Source of the DNA: JAGRKR01 sp041397725
GTDB taxonomy: Bacteria; Pseudomonadota; Alphaproteobacteria; Rhizobiales; Hyphomicrobiaceae
Direction: 5' to 3'
DNA: 64,000 bases
NCBI GenBank assembly: GCA_041397725.1
Contig: JAWKVZ010000008.1
Coordinates: 62,001 to 126,000 of the forward strand
The translations under genes were made by a program, and so were the position numbers. Below the pieces are notes generated by a model, which did not search any database, was not told where the DNA came from, and saw only the letters and a list, made by a program, of their open reading frames with translations. Shown piece after piece: positions 53,324 through 62,105 of this stretch (positions are counted from its first letter, which is position 1; the number at the start of each line of letters is the position of its first letter).

Positions 53324-53431
53324 ATGGACTACCTTCTGGTCAAACTGCTGCCCTATGCCATCGGGGCATTCGTTATCGGTCTCTTTTTCGGCTGGTTCGC
53401 CTGCACGCCCTCGGACGACGAGCAGGCGTGA
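53324..53431 (+). CDS. 35-residue single-pass membrane peptide
   Basis: ATG at 53324 with GGGAAAAGG upstream, 31 bp after the BON/OmpA stop. It encodes MDYLLVKLLP, a hydrophobic helix (YAIGAFVIGLFFGWFA) and an acidic tail CTPSDDEQA. It lies between two genes of one apparent operon and has a good ribosome site, which supports a real small protein. Function unknown; a subunit or stabiliser of the flanking membrane proteins is plausible. Confidence 0.65.
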   Translation: MDYLLVKLLPYAIGAFVIGLFFGWFACTPSDDEQA

Positions 53432-53479
53432 GGCAGGTCGGGGTCTGACGGACGCACGCGGCAGAGGGAGGCTGCAAGA

Positions 53480-55417
53480 ATGACCGCCTTGGCATGGCAA
53501 ACGCTACTGCTGCTGCTGGCCGCCTATTTTCTGGGCGCGACGACGGCTTGCCTCCTGCGGCGGCTGACCGCGCGACCGAGCATCCGTCCGGGTCCACTCG
53601 TCGAGCAGGCGCCCCTGCAGCGCGAGGCGGTCGCCGTCCCGGTCGCACGTCCCGCGCCGTCTCCCGCGCGCGCCGCCTTGACCCGCGAGCCGTTCCGCCG
53701 CGCGGATACCGATCGCCCGGCCGTAAAGCCAGTCGTCGAGGAGCCGGTCGCCCAAGCACCGCCGGCGGTCCCCGATCGCGCGCTCGATATCCCGCGGCCG
53801 CGTCCCGAGAGCCTGGTCGAGGCCGCGCGCGCAGCCGCCGAGGCGGCGCGTCGCAGCGCTCCGCCGCTGACGGCGGTGACGCCGCCGCCACCTGCATCTG
53901 CTCCGGTTCGCGCGTCGGATTCGCTGCCGACGTCGACGGCGGCAGCCGCGGTCGCTGCCGCTTCGGCCGCCATGCTGGAGCGCGCCCGCGTGGCGCGCGA
54001 GACCGAGCCGGGCGAAGCAAAGCGCGTGCTGCCCGTGCCGATGCCGTCCGTTGCGGGCGGCGGCACGCCGCAGACTGTGCAGGTGCCGGTCGCCAAGCGT
54101 GATCCGGCGCCGGTCGTTGCGCCGGTCGCGGCGCCCGCCCCGCGTGGGGGCGACGATCTCCGGCGCATCCGCGCCATCGACAGCGCGCTCGAGGGACGAC
54201 TGCGGGACATGGGTGTGAACCGCTACGAGCAGATCGCCGGCTGGAAGCGCGACGACGTCGTGCGCGTCGCCACGGCGCTGGGGCTCGGCCATCGCATCGA
54301 GCGTGAAAACTGGATCGAGCAGGCCGCCATCCTCGCCAAGGGCACGACGACGCATTTCGTGTCGCGTCACGAGCGCGGCGAGCTGGCGACGACCGAGAAG
54401 ACCGGCGCACCGGCGGAGACGCCATCGGCGCGGCCGGTCGTGCGCACCGCGAGCCCGGTTGCGCCGCCGCATCGTGAGCAGGTGCGCGAGGCGCCGGTCG
54501 AGACGGAGGACAAGAGTGCCCCGGCGCCGAGCCCCGCCGTGATTGCTGCGTCGCTGGCGGCGTTGGAGGTGGCTCGCCGGCAGAAGCCCGCAGGGACGGG
54601 GATCCCGGAGGCTGTCGCGCCAGCGGCGAGCTCTCCCGATGTCGCCAGCAGGGCCGCATTCGCGGCGGAACAGCCCGCCGCCGCGCCCGTGCACAAGCCG
54701 CACGACAAGTTGCAGCGTATTCGCGGTGTCTCGGCCGAAGTCGAGACCCTGCTCAACGCCGGCGGCGTGGTGCGCTACAGCGATATCGCCGGCTGGTCGC
54801 CAGCAGACGTGCGGAAGTACAACGACGCCCTCGGCGTCAAGGGCCGTATCGAGCGCGAGAATTGGATCGAACAGGCGCTGATCCTGTCCAAGGGTGGGGA
54901 GACCGAGTTCTCGCGCCAGCTCGACCAGGGCAAGGCGGACGAGAGCAGCGAGGTGGCGCCATCTGGGCCTGCGATGCGCCCTGCGCGGCTCGCCGACGCC
55001 ATTCGGCGCAATCGCGATCCTGCGGCGGGCGGCGTCGCCGGCATCAAGGCCGATCTCGCGAATTTCCGCTCGGTCCGCTCCGAGGCCTACCGGACGCCGC
55101 CGGCTGCGCCCGGCGAAACCGGTCGAGGCGGCGGCAAAGTCGTGCGCTCGGCCACACCCGATGACCTCAAGCGCATTCGGGGCGTCGGCGTGCTCATCGA
55201 GCGCCGTCTGCACGCGCTCGGCGTTACCAGCTACGAGCAGGTCGCCAACTGGACTCCGGAGGAGATTGCCCGCGTGAGCGAGCAACTCGATTTCAAGGGG
55301 CGCATCGAGCGGGAGAACTGGGTCGAGCAGGCGCGTATTCTGAGCGCCGGCGGGCAGACCGATTTCTCGCGCCGCGTCGATCGCGGCGAGGTCGAGACGA
55401 GCAAGCCCAAGACCTGA
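53480..55417 (+). CDS. Membrane-anchored protein with three helix-hairpin-helix-type modules
   Basis: A 645-residue protein with an N-terminal membrane helix (~5-25), a long Pro/Ala/Arg-rich linker (~30-220), then three ~70-residue modules at about 223-295, 409-480 and 560-632. Each follows DDL.RIRG(I/V)....E..L...GV..Y..IA.W......V...L...GRIERENWIEQA.IL..G..T.FSR. The module is the 'flap endonuclease-1-like' helix-hairpin-helix of COG3743, also seen at the C-terminus of alphaproteobacterial NuoE. DNA binding is suggested by the fold but not shown. Third gene after BON/OmpA and the 35-residue peptide. Confidence 0.82.
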   Translation: MTALAWQTLLLLLAAYFLGATTACLLRRLTARPSIRPGPLVEQAPLQREAVAVPVARPAPSPARAALTREPFRRADTDRPAVKPVVEEPVAQAPPAVPDRALDIPRPRPESLVEAARAAAEAARRSAPPLTAVTPPPPASAPVRASDSLPTSTAAAAVAAASAAMLERARVARETEPGEAKRVLPVPMPSVAGGGTPQTVQVPVAKRDPAPVVAPVAAPAPRGGDDLRRIRAIDSALEGRLRDMGVNRYEQIAGWKRDDVVRVATALGLGHRIERENWIEQAAILAKGTTTHFVSRHERGELATTEKTGAPAETPSARPVVRTASPVAPPHREQVREAPVETEDKSAPAPSPAVIAASLAALEVARRQKPAGTGIPEAVAPAASSPDVASRAAFAAEQPAAAPVHKPHDKLQRIRGVSAEVETLLNAGGVVRYSDIAGWSPADVRKYNDALGVKGRIERENWIEQALILSKGGETEFSRQLDQGKADESSEVAPSGPAMRPARLADAIRRNRDPAAGGVAGIKADLANFRSVRSEAYRTPPAAPGETGRGGGKVVRSATPDDLKRIRGVGVLIERRLHALGVTSYEQVANWTPEEIARVSEQLDFKGRIERENWVEQARILSAGGQTDFSRRVDRGEVETSKPKT

Positions 55418-55521
55418 TCCGCAACAGAACGAGGGCGGGCGTCGCCGTTTGCGCGCCCACCCCTCACGGAACCGCCGGAGCTCTGCCGGAACGGGTCGTA
55501 TCAGGCTGCACGGCTGGCCTC

Positions 55522-55577
55522 ATTCGCGTTAACGCTGACGGCGCGAGCGCAGCCATCTCCGACGATCAGGCTCTGTG
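55522..55577. repeat. Intergenic repeat, site 1 copy 1
   Basis: A 56-bp unit nearly identical to 55590-55645 (about six differences), 68 bp apart start to start. It contains the core GCTGACGGCGCGAGCGC and ends in ATCAGGCTCTGTG. It lies between convergent genes. Confidence 0.75.
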
Positions 55578-55589
55578 CTGAAGAGACTG

Positions 55590-55645
55590 ATTCACGTCCT
55601 CGCTGACGGCGCGAGCGCCGCCATCTCCAACGATCAGGCTCTGTG
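55590..55645. repeat. Intergenic repeat, site 1 copy 2
   Basis: The second copy of the 56-bp unit. Its last 12 bases overlap the stop codon and final three codons of the peroxiredoxin-like gene (minus strand). Its left part, ATTCACGT-CTCGCTGACG, resembles the start of the repeat at 61438-61460. Confidence 0.75.
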
Positions 55646-56242
55646 TTTCCCGCCATCCTTCGCGGCAGCCGCGGGCCGCGCCTCGACGGCGTAGCTCAGG
55701 TGCGCCGACAGCCAGGCCAGGACTTCGCGTGGATGCGTCTCCGGTGGATGGACCGGATAGAACACGCGCTCGATGCGGCCGTCACGGAGCACCATCGTCA
55801 GACGCTTCAGGTAGGTCGCGCCGCCCGTCTCGAAGGTCGGCAGGTCGAGCGCGCGCGTCAGCGCCAGGGCGGCGTCGCTCGCCAGCGGGAACGGCAATGC
55901 GAGGCGCGTGGCGAACTCCTGCTGCCAGGCGGTGTCCTGGGTCGACACACCCACGACCTCTGCGCCCAAACCACGAAACGACGAGTGGAGATTGCAGAAG
56001 CCGATGCTTTCGGGGGTCGAGCCGTGGGCGCCGGGGATGTCGTCCCAGCCGGGCGGGTTCGTGACGCCGGGGCGCCCGGTCCAAGTGTAGCAGTAGAGCA
56101 CCAGCCAGCCGGGGTGGCGGCCTAGCGACAGCGTGTCGCCCCGTGTCGTGACGAGGTCCAGATCCGGCAGACGTTTGCGCCGGGTCAGGTGCCTTGCGCC
56201 GCCGTCGTCCGCCGGTATGGGAAAGCCACCGGTGTCCGTCAT
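55634..56242 (-). CDS. Peroxiredoxin-like (AhpC/TSA fold) protein lacking the peroxidatic Cys
   Basis: The 202-residue protein fits a PrxQ-like family with GWLVLYCYTWTGRPG, GWDDIPGAHGSTPESIGF, FRGLGAEVVGVSTQD and PFPLASD. In related proteins the motif is GCTP(Q/E)(S/A)C, with peroxidatic and resolving Cys; here it reads G-S75-T-P-E-S-I80, so both are replaced, leaving Cys51 and Cys83 in other positions. Peroxidase activity is therefore doubtful. The ATG at 56242 has GGGAGG upstream; the open frame extends further but without family match. Its end overlaps a repeat. Confidence 0.82.
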   Translation of the reverse strand: MTDTGGFPIPADDGGARHLTRRKRLPDLDLVTTRGDTLSLGRHPGWLVLYCYTWTGRPGVTNPPGWDDIPGAHGSTPESIGFCNLHSSFRGLGAEVVGVSTQDTAWQQEFATRLALPFPLASDAALALTRALDLPTFETGGATYLKRLTMVLRDGRIERVFYPVHPPETHPREVLAWLSAHLSYAVEARPAAAAKDGGKHRA

Positions 56243-56431
56243 CGTCGCGCCTCCCGCAATCCCGCGTCCGCGCCAGCGTGGCGGTCGGGCGTGCCGGTCA
56301 CCGCCGCTCTGCTGGTCGACATCGTATCGTTCACTCTCCACGTCGCAGCGGGCAGCGCCCGCGAGGCATTCCCGTCGCGCCCGCCGTACCAAGCCGGGCC
56401 AGGCGAGCGGCCGCTCGCAACCGGCCCGTCG

Positions 56432-56905
56432 TCATCCCTTCTCGCGCAGCAGCCGCGACTTCTGGCGTTCCCAGTCGCGCGTGCGAACGGCGTCGCGCTT
56501 GTCGTGGACCTTGCGGCCCTTGGCGACGGCGAGCCGCAGCTTGGCGATGCCGCGCGTGTTGAAATAGAGCTCGAGCGGCACCAGCGTCATGCCCTCGCGC
56601 TGGATGGCGACCGACAGGCGCCCGATCTCGCGCTTCTTGAGCAGCAGCTTGCGATGCCGGCGCGGCTCGTGGTTGAAGCGGCCGGCCTGCGTGTATTCGG
56701 GGATGTGGGAATTGACCAGGACGATCGCGCCGCCTTCCACGGAGGCATAGGATTCGGCGATGTTGGCCTTGCCCTGCCGCAGCGATTTCACCTCGCTGCC
56801 GGTCAGCATGATGCCCGCCTCGATCGTTTCCTCGATCTCGTAGTTGAACCGCGCCTTGCGGTTCTCAGCGACGATCTTGCGATCGTCGTCCTTCTTGGCG
56901 GACAT
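56432..56905 (-). CDS. smpB: SsrA-binding protein SmpB
   Basis: SmpB delivers tmRNA to stalled ribosomes. The 157-residue product has RKARFNYEIEETIEAGIMLT, GSEVKSLRQGKANIAESYAS, HIPEYTQAGRFNHEPRRHRK, KLLLKKREI and the basic C-terminal tail KGRKVHDKRDAVRTRDWERQ. The ATG at 56905 is chosen because the upstream extension overlaps dapA and has no match. It lies 34 bp after dapA. Confidence 0.96.
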   Translation of the reverse strand: MSAKKDDDRKIVAENRKARFNYEIEETIEAGIMLTGSEVKSLRQGKANIAESYASVEGGAIVLVNSHIPEYTQAGRFNHEPRRHRKLLLKKREIGRLSVAIQREGMTLVPLELYFNTRGIAKLRLAVAKGRKVHDKRDAVRTRDWERQKSRLLREKG

Positions 56906-56939
56906 CGGGTGCTTCCTGGCGTGCCTCGGCTCGGACTGC

Positions 56940-57830
56940 CTACTCGGCCGCCTTGGGCTGCAACAGGCCGACGCTGGCGATCGCCGCGTCGACGGCCTTG
57001 CGCGCAGCATCCGAGATCGGCGCCATGGGCAGTCGGGTCTCGGCGCTGCACAGCCCAAGGCGGGACGCCGCATACTTCACGGGACCCGGGCTCGTTTCCA
57101 CGAACAGCGCGTCGTGCAGCGGCATCAGGCGATCGTGCAGATCGAGCGCCTTGGCATAGTCGCCTGCGAGGCAGGCGTTCTGGAAATCGGCGCAGAGCCG
57201 GGGCGCCACGTTGGAGGTCACGGAGATGCAGCCGTGCCCGCCGTGCGCCATGAAGCCGAGGACGGTGGCATCCTCGCCCGAGAGCATGTTGAACCCCTTG
57301 CCCATAGCCAGGCGCTGCTGGGAGGCGCGCGCCAGATTGGCGGTGGCATCCTTGAGACCGACGACATGCTTCAGCTCGAAGCAGCGCGCCATGGTCTCGA
57401 CGGTCATGTCGATGACTGAGCGTCCCGGGATATTGTAGATGACGATCGGGATCGAGATCGCATCGTTGATGGCCTTGAAGTGCTGATAGAGCCCTTCCTG
57501 TGTCGGCTTGTTGTAGTAGGGCGTGACGATCAGCACCGCGTCGGCGCCCGCTTCCTGCGCGTGCAGCGAGAAGTCGATGGCCTCCGCTGTCGAGTTCGAG
57601 CCGGCGCCGGCGACGACGGGTACGCGGCCCTTGGCCGTCTCGACGCACAGTTCCACCACGCGCTTGTGCTCGGCATGGCTCAATGTCGGGCTTTCGCCGG
57701 TCGTGCCGACCGGAACGAGGCCATGGGTGCCCTCGTCGATCTGCCAGTCGACCAGGCGACGGAAAGCGGGCTCATCGATCTTGCCGCCCTTGAAGGGCGT
57801 GATGAGCGCTGTAAACGACCCCTTGAACAT
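56940..57830 (-). CDS. dapA: 4-hydroxy-tetrahydrodipicolinate synthase
   Basis: DapA condenses pyruvate with aspartate semialdehyde in lysine and diaminopimelate synthesis. The product starts MFKGSFTALITPFKGGKIDE and contains GTTGESPTLSHAEH, the Tyr of TPYYNKPTQEGLY, YNIPGR, the Schiff-base Lys in VVGLKDATA, and GGHGCISVTSNVAP. 296 residues. The ATG at 57830 has GGGAG/GAGG upstream. smpB follows on the same strand. Confidence 0.96.
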   Translation of the reverse strand: MFKGSFTALITPFKGGKIDEPAFRRLVDWQIDEGTHGLVPVGTTGESPTLSHAEHKRVVELCVETAKGRVPVVAGAGSNSTAEAIDFSLHAQEAGADAVLIVTPYYNKPTQEGLYQHFKAINDAISIPIVIYNIPGRSVIDMTVETMARCFELKHVVGLKDATANLARASQQRLAMGKGFNMLSGEDATVLGFMAHGGHGCISVTSNVAPRLCADFQNACLAGDYAKALDLHDRLMPLHDALFVETSPGPVKYAASRLGLCSAETRLPMAPISDAARKAVDAAIASVGLLQPKAAE

Positions 57831-58083
57831 GCCTCGCTCCCTGGCAGGGCTGCAGTGCCCCGTGGCGCTGCCGCCTTGACGCCATGCTTTCCATTGATAC
57901 CCTCGCCAGGGGAATCGCACCTCCAGCGTTCAGGGTGAAGGCTCGACATTAGGCTGTCGACGTGCCGACTGCAAGTTGGCGTCTCACGCCTCGACAGGAG
58001 CCGCCATCGGGCGGAGGTTTCACGGGCTGCGCCGGACGCAGCGCGCCACGGGCAAGGCGATCGGGCAGCAGAGGAGCGCACTC

Positions 58084-60327
58084 ATGACGATGTCCTCAGC
58101 GCGACGCCGGCTTGTCGGTCGGCGAGCCCGGCCGCGGCCGGTCCGCACCTGCGCCGCCCTGCGGCTGCTGGCGGGGCTCCTGCTCGCGGCCATCCTGCTG
58201 ACGCCCACGCCTCGCCTTGCATTCGCTGAAGCGAAGCCGCTGGAAGAGAAGGGCAAACCCGCCGCCACCCCCGCCGGCCCGGCCGCCTCGCCCGTGGATG
58301 CCAAGCCGGCGGTCCGTCCGCGCCGCCGGGCCGAGGCCGAGCACGTCGCACGGCTCGACGCCGCCATCGCTCCCGTGCGCGACATCGCCATCGACCTCGA
58401 CGATGCCAAGCGGATCCGCGAGGCCATACAGGCCATCAGCGACGGGAAGCCGGCATTGGCCGCCGAGGCGCGCGGCAAGATCGTCGACCCGCTCGGCCGC
58501 AAGCTCGCGCTGTGGTTCTCGCTGTGGAGTGACCGGTCGGAGGCGACGCAGGCGGAGATCGACAAGTTCCTGGCCACGAGTCCGGGTTGGCCGGGCCATC
58601 CGCGGTTGCGCGGGCGCTCGGAGAAGCTTCTCTTCCTGCGCGATGCCCCTGCCGCCGAGGTTCACGCCTTCTTCAAGTCGGAGAAGCCGCGCACCGGCGC
58701 CGGTCACGGGGCCCTGGCGCTGGCATTCCTCGCCGAGAAGAAGGACGCCGAGGCCCGTCGCCATGCCGCGCTGGCGTGGCGGAACTACGATTTCGATGCG
58801 CGGACCGAGCAGCGTCTGCTGGAGAAGCTTGGCAAGCTGCTCAAGCCGGAGGACCACAAGTGGCGGCTGGATCGCCTGCTGATGCGCGATCTGCGCTGGC
58901 GCAGCGAGCGTAACGCGCGGGGCGCAGCCGCGGCCCGCACGGCGAAGCTGATGGGTGAAGCCGAGCGCAAGAAGGCCGAGGCCCGCCTGCAGGTCTACCT
59001 GCGCAAGCCCGGCGCGGCCAAGGCCATGGCGGCCCTGCCCGCCGAGGCCGCCAAGGACTGGGGCATGGTCTTCCAGCGCATCCAGGTGCTGCGCCGCAGC
59101 GGCAAGGACGCGGAGGCGCGTGCCCTCCTGCGCACGGCCCCGATCGATCCGGCTCTTGCCGTCAGCCTCGACGACTGGTGGGTCGAGCGGCGCCTCGCCG
59201 CCTACGAGGCGCTGAAGGAGGGCCGGGCCAAGGCCGCCTACGAGTTGGTCAAGGCGCCCGGCACGCTCTCCGTCAACGAGCGCAAGGATGCCGCGTTCTT
59301 CGCGGGATGGCTGGCGCTCAGGCACCTGCGGTCGGCCAAGCTGGCCCTGCCGCACTTCGAGCTCATGCTCGCCTCCGCCGACGGTCCGCGCAGCCGCGCC
59401 AAGGCCAATTACTGGATGGGCCGCACGCAACAGGCGCTCGGGCGCGCGGAAAAGGCGCGCTCCCACTACCGGGCCGCGATGGCCAGCACGGATACGTTCT
59501 ACGGGCTGCTCGCCCGCCAGACGCTGTCGCCGGGGCAGGGGCGCCTTCACCTGCCGCCGCCGCCGGCGCCGTCGGCCGACGAGATCAAGCGCTTCAATGC
59601 GCGCGAGGTGGTGCGCGCCGCCGTGATCGCCCACAAGGTCGGTCAGAGCCGCGTCGCGCGCATCATCCTCCTGCACCTGCGCCACGTCATGACGGCGCAG
59701 GGCGAGGCGGTCATGCTGGCGCATCTCGCCGGGGCGATGGGCGATACGCAGATGAGCATCCGGATCGCCAAGACCGCCGGCACGCGCGGCTTCAACCTGA
59801 TCCACTACTCCTATCCGACGCATCCGCTGCCGGCGTACAAGCCCCTGCGCCAGCCGCCCGAGCCGGCATTGCTCCTGTCGATCGCGCGCCAGGAAAGCGA
59901 GTTCAATACCCAGATCCGCTCCGGCGCCGGCGCGCGGGGCATTCTCCAGGTCATGCCGATCACCGCCAGGCACGTCTGTCGCGACTACAAGATCAAGTGC
60001 GAGCTGGGCCGCCTGATGACCGACCCGGCCTACAACACCATGATCGCCAGCGCCTACATCGGTGATCGTCTGCGCGAGTTCAAAGGCAACTACGTGCTGC
60101 TGCTGGCCGGCTACAACGCCGGCCCCGGGCGCGTCAGGCAATGGATAAGGGAGTTCGGCGATCCCCGCACCAAGTCGGTCGATGCCGTCGACTGGATCGA
60201 GCGCATCCCCTTCGAGGAGACGCGGGAGTATGTCGCCAAGGTGCTCTCGAACGTGCAAATCTACCGCGCGAGGCTCGGGAAGATGGAAAAGCCCGTGCGT
60301 CTCGCCGATGATCTCGGGCCGCGCTGA
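58084..60327 (+). CDS. Soluble lytic murein transglycosylase (Slt-type)
   Basis: A periplasmic enzyme cutting the MurNAc-GlcNAc bond of peptidoglycan. A signal peptide (LLAGLLLAAILLTPTPRLAFA) precedes a long helical superhelix (U/L domains, ~90-560) and a C-terminal SLT domain with catalytic Glu in SIARQESEFNTQ, GARGILQVMP, LLLAGYNAGPGRVRQW and ETREYVAKVLSNVQIYR. 747 residues. GAGGAG lies six bases before the ATG at 58084. Divergent from dapA. Confidence 0.92.
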   Translation: MTMSSARRRLVGRRARPRPVRTCAALRLLAGLLLAAILLTPTPRLAFAEAKPLEEKGKPAATPAGPAASPVDAKPAVRPRRRAEAEHVARLDAAIAPVRDIAIDLDDAKRIREAIQAISDGKPALAAEARGKIVDPLGRKLALWFSLWSDRSEATQAEIDKFLATSPGWPGHPRLRGRSEKLLFLRDAPAAEVHAFFKSEKPRTGAGHGALALAFLAEKKDAEARRHAALAWRNYDFDARTEQRLLEKLGKLLKPEDHKWRLDRLLMRDLRWRSERNARGAAAARTAKLMGEAERKKAEARLQVYLRKPGAAKAMAALPAEAAKDWGMVFQRIQVLRRSGKDAEARALLRTAPIDPALAVSLDDWWVERRLAAYEALKEGRAKAAYELVKAPGTLSVNERKDAAFFAGWLALRHLRSAKLALPHFELMLASADGPRSRAKANYWMGRTQQALGRAEKARSHYRAAMASTDTFYGLLARQTLSPGQGRLHLPPPPAPSADEIKRFNAREVVRAAVIAHKVGQSRVARIILLHLRHVMTAQGEAVMLAHLAGAMGDTQMSIRIAKTAGTRGFNLIHYSYPTHPLPAYKPLRQPPEPALLLSIARQESEFNTQIRSGAGARGILQVMPITARHVCRDYKIKCELGRLMTDPAYNTMIASAYIGDRLREFKGNYVLLLAGYNAGPGRVRQWIREFGDPRTKSVDAVDWIERIPFEETREYVAKVLSNVQIYRARLGKMEKPVRLADDLGPR

Positions 60328-60409
60328 CGTCTGACGCTCAGGAGGCGATTGCGCGGGATGACCGCGATCCGCGATGCGGCCCGGCATGCTTGCTACGGTG
60401 AGGCGATGG

Positions 60410-61330
60410 ATGACCGAGATGGCTGAGGGGCAAGGCTGGCGCGACATCTATTTCACCGCCCGTGACGGACTGCGCCTGCACGTCCGCCATTACGAGGCGC
60501 CCGGCAGTCTGCGCCGGCCGGCGCTCTGTCTGCCGGGCTTGACGCGCAACGCCGCCGATTTCCACGTGCTTGCCAGCCGGCTGGCGGACGCCCGCGGGCA
60601 TCGCCGGCCGGTCTATGCCGTCGACTATCGCGGGCGTGGCCGCTCTGCCCGCGATCCCGACTGGCGCAACTACACGCTGCTCGTCGAGGCGCTCGACATC
60701 CTCGATTTCATGACCATCGCCGGGTTGCACAGCGCCGCAGTGGTCGGCACCTCGCGCGGCGGCATTCTGGCGATGATCATGGCCGTGCTGCGTCCGACTA
60801 CGATCGGCGCCGTCGTGCTCAACGACATCGGGCCGGTCATCGACAAGGAAGGTCTGGCGCGCATCGTCGGCTACGTCGGCCGTGTGCCGTTGCCGGCAAC
60901 CTGGGAGGAGGCGACGGCGCTCGTTCGCGGCATGGGCGCGCGCGATTTCACCGACCTCGACGACGTCGAATGGCAGGCCGTTGCGCGGCAGTGGTATCAC
61001 GACGAGAACGGCCGTCCGGCGCCGAGCTACGACGCCAACCTGTCGAAGGCCATCTCGCTCGGCGGCGGCGGCATTCCCGATCTGTGGCCGCAATTCATGG
61101 CGCTCTCGCCGTTCCCGCTGCTGGCCATCCGCGGCGAGAACTCGGACATCCTGAGCCGCACCACGCTCGAGCAGATGTGCACGCGCCATCCGCGCATCGA
61201 GAGCCTGACCGTCAGGGCACAGGGCCACGCGCCGCTGCTGAGGGACGAGGCGACGATCAGGATCATATTCGATTTCCTGATGCGCAGCGACGACCAGCAC
61301 GTGGCCGAGCAGGCGTTGGCGGCCTACTGA
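60410..61330 (+). CDS. Alpha/beta hydrolase
   Basis: An alpha/beta-hydrolase fold with PALCLPGLTRNAADF (oxyanion region), VYAVDYRGRGRSARD, nucleophile Ser in VVGTSRGGI (G-x-S-x-G), an acid in the LLAIRGENSDIL region and the catalytic His in AQGHAPLL. Similar proteins are annotated as esterases or haloalkane-dehalogenase-like hydrolases; the substrate cannot be assigned. The ATG at 60410 follows GTGAGG; in-frame ATGs at 60374 and 60386 are alternatives. Confidence 0.85.
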   Translation: MTEMAEGQGWRDIYFTARDGLRLHVRHYEAPGSLRRPALCLPGLTRNAADFHVLASRLADARGHRRPVYAVDYRGRGRSARDPDWRNYTLLVEALDILDFMTIAGLHSAAVVGTSRGGILAMIMAVLRPTTIGAVVLNDIGPVIDKEGLARIVGYVGRVPLPATWEEATALVRGMGARDFTDLDDVEWQAVARQWYHDENGRPAPSYDANLSKAISLGGGGIPDLWPQFMALSPFPLLAIRGENSDILSRTTLEQMCTRHPRIESLTVRAQGHAPLLRDEATIRIIFDFLMRSDDQHVAEQALAAY

Positions 61331-61380
61331 AGCGGGGACCGCCGGCGTTGCGCCGGGCTCATCCCAGCGTGATCCCGCCA

Positions 61381-61413
61381 GACGCGCGCGGCGCCTCCAG
61401 CTCGCTCGATCGC
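61381..61413. repeat. Intergenic repeat, site 2 copy 1
   Basis: The 33-bp core GACGCGCGCGGCGCCTCC... to CGATCGC matches 61455-61487 with one mismatch, 74 bp apart. It lies between the convergent hydrolase and DUF3775 genes. Confidence 0.75.
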
Positions 61414-61454
61414 AAGGGGCTTGTGAGTGCCGGGTGCGATTCACGTTCTCGCTG

Positions 61455-61487
61455 GACGCGCGCAGCGCCTCCAGCTCGCTCGATCGC
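61455..61487. repeat. Intergenic repeat, site 2 copy 2
   Basis: The second 33-bp copy, preceded by GATTCACGTTCTCGCTG, which closely matches the segment before the copy at 55590 (GATTCACGTCCTCGCTG). It ends three bases before the DUF3775 stop codon. Confidence 0.75.
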
Positions 61488-61490
61488 GCC

Positions 61491-61925
61491 CTAGAGAATC
61501 CCGTCCTCGACATCCTCGATGTTGAAGCCCATGCGCTCGAGGCCGTCCTCGAGGTAGTCGGCGAGCAGCGGGATGCCGAGCAGGTAGGTCTCCGTGGCGT
61601 TGACGCGCTCGTTGCGCGCCGTCTCGACCGCTTCCTGGTAGTCCTCGGGTTCGAAGCTGCCGCGGCCGACCCAGGTCAAGGCCACCAGATGCGTCTGCTC
61701 GTCGAGATTGAGCGCGGCGATGAACTCGGCTAGCTCGTCGCGCGTCGGGTCTGACGCCAGGTCCTCGAGCGTCTGGTCGGCGTCGTCCTCGGCGGCGGCG
61801 GGGCTCCCGGCGGTGTCGTCCCACGCCCCGACTTTGGCGTCGATCTCGCGGGCGCGGACGATCACGTGCGCCACCTTCTCCGGTGCGATCTCGACCTGTG
61901 CGCGGCGATCCTCGTCTACAGCCAT
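61491..61925 (-). CDS. DUF3775 family protein
   Basis: 144 residues, acidic. Family blocks are IAPEKVAHVIVRAREIDAKV near the N-terminus, DELAEFIAALNLDEQTHLVA, LTWVGRGSFEPEDYQEAVE and TETYLLGIPLLADYLEDGLE. DUF3775 proteins are common in Alphaproteobacteria and uncharacterised. The ATG at 61925 has GGGAGAG upstream. Confidence 0.85.
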   Translation of the reverse strand: MAVDEDRRAQVEIAPEKVAHVIVRAREIDAKVGAWDDTAGSPAAAEDDADQTLEDLASDPTRDELAEFIAALNLDEQTHLVALTWVGRGSFEPEDYQEAVETARNERVNATETYLLGIPLLADYLEDGLERMGFNIEDVEDGIL

Positions 61926-62105
61926 GAGAAACTCTCCCGTATCAGCCAATGTGCGACCGCCGCCGGTTCGCTGCGCCGATCACGCGTGCAGAGTGACGCC
62001 GTCAGGTCGCGGACGACTTGATCCATCGCAAGCCGCGGGCCGAGGCTGGAAGCAGATGCGAGGGGGGCGACGTCAGCGGTGCCGCGGCTCTCGGGCAACG
62101 AGCCG

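Noticed and set aside
58096..60447. A 783-codon minus-strand frame over the lytic transglycosylase
   Set aside because: Antisense shadow; the plus strand has a signal peptide and SLT catalytic motifs.
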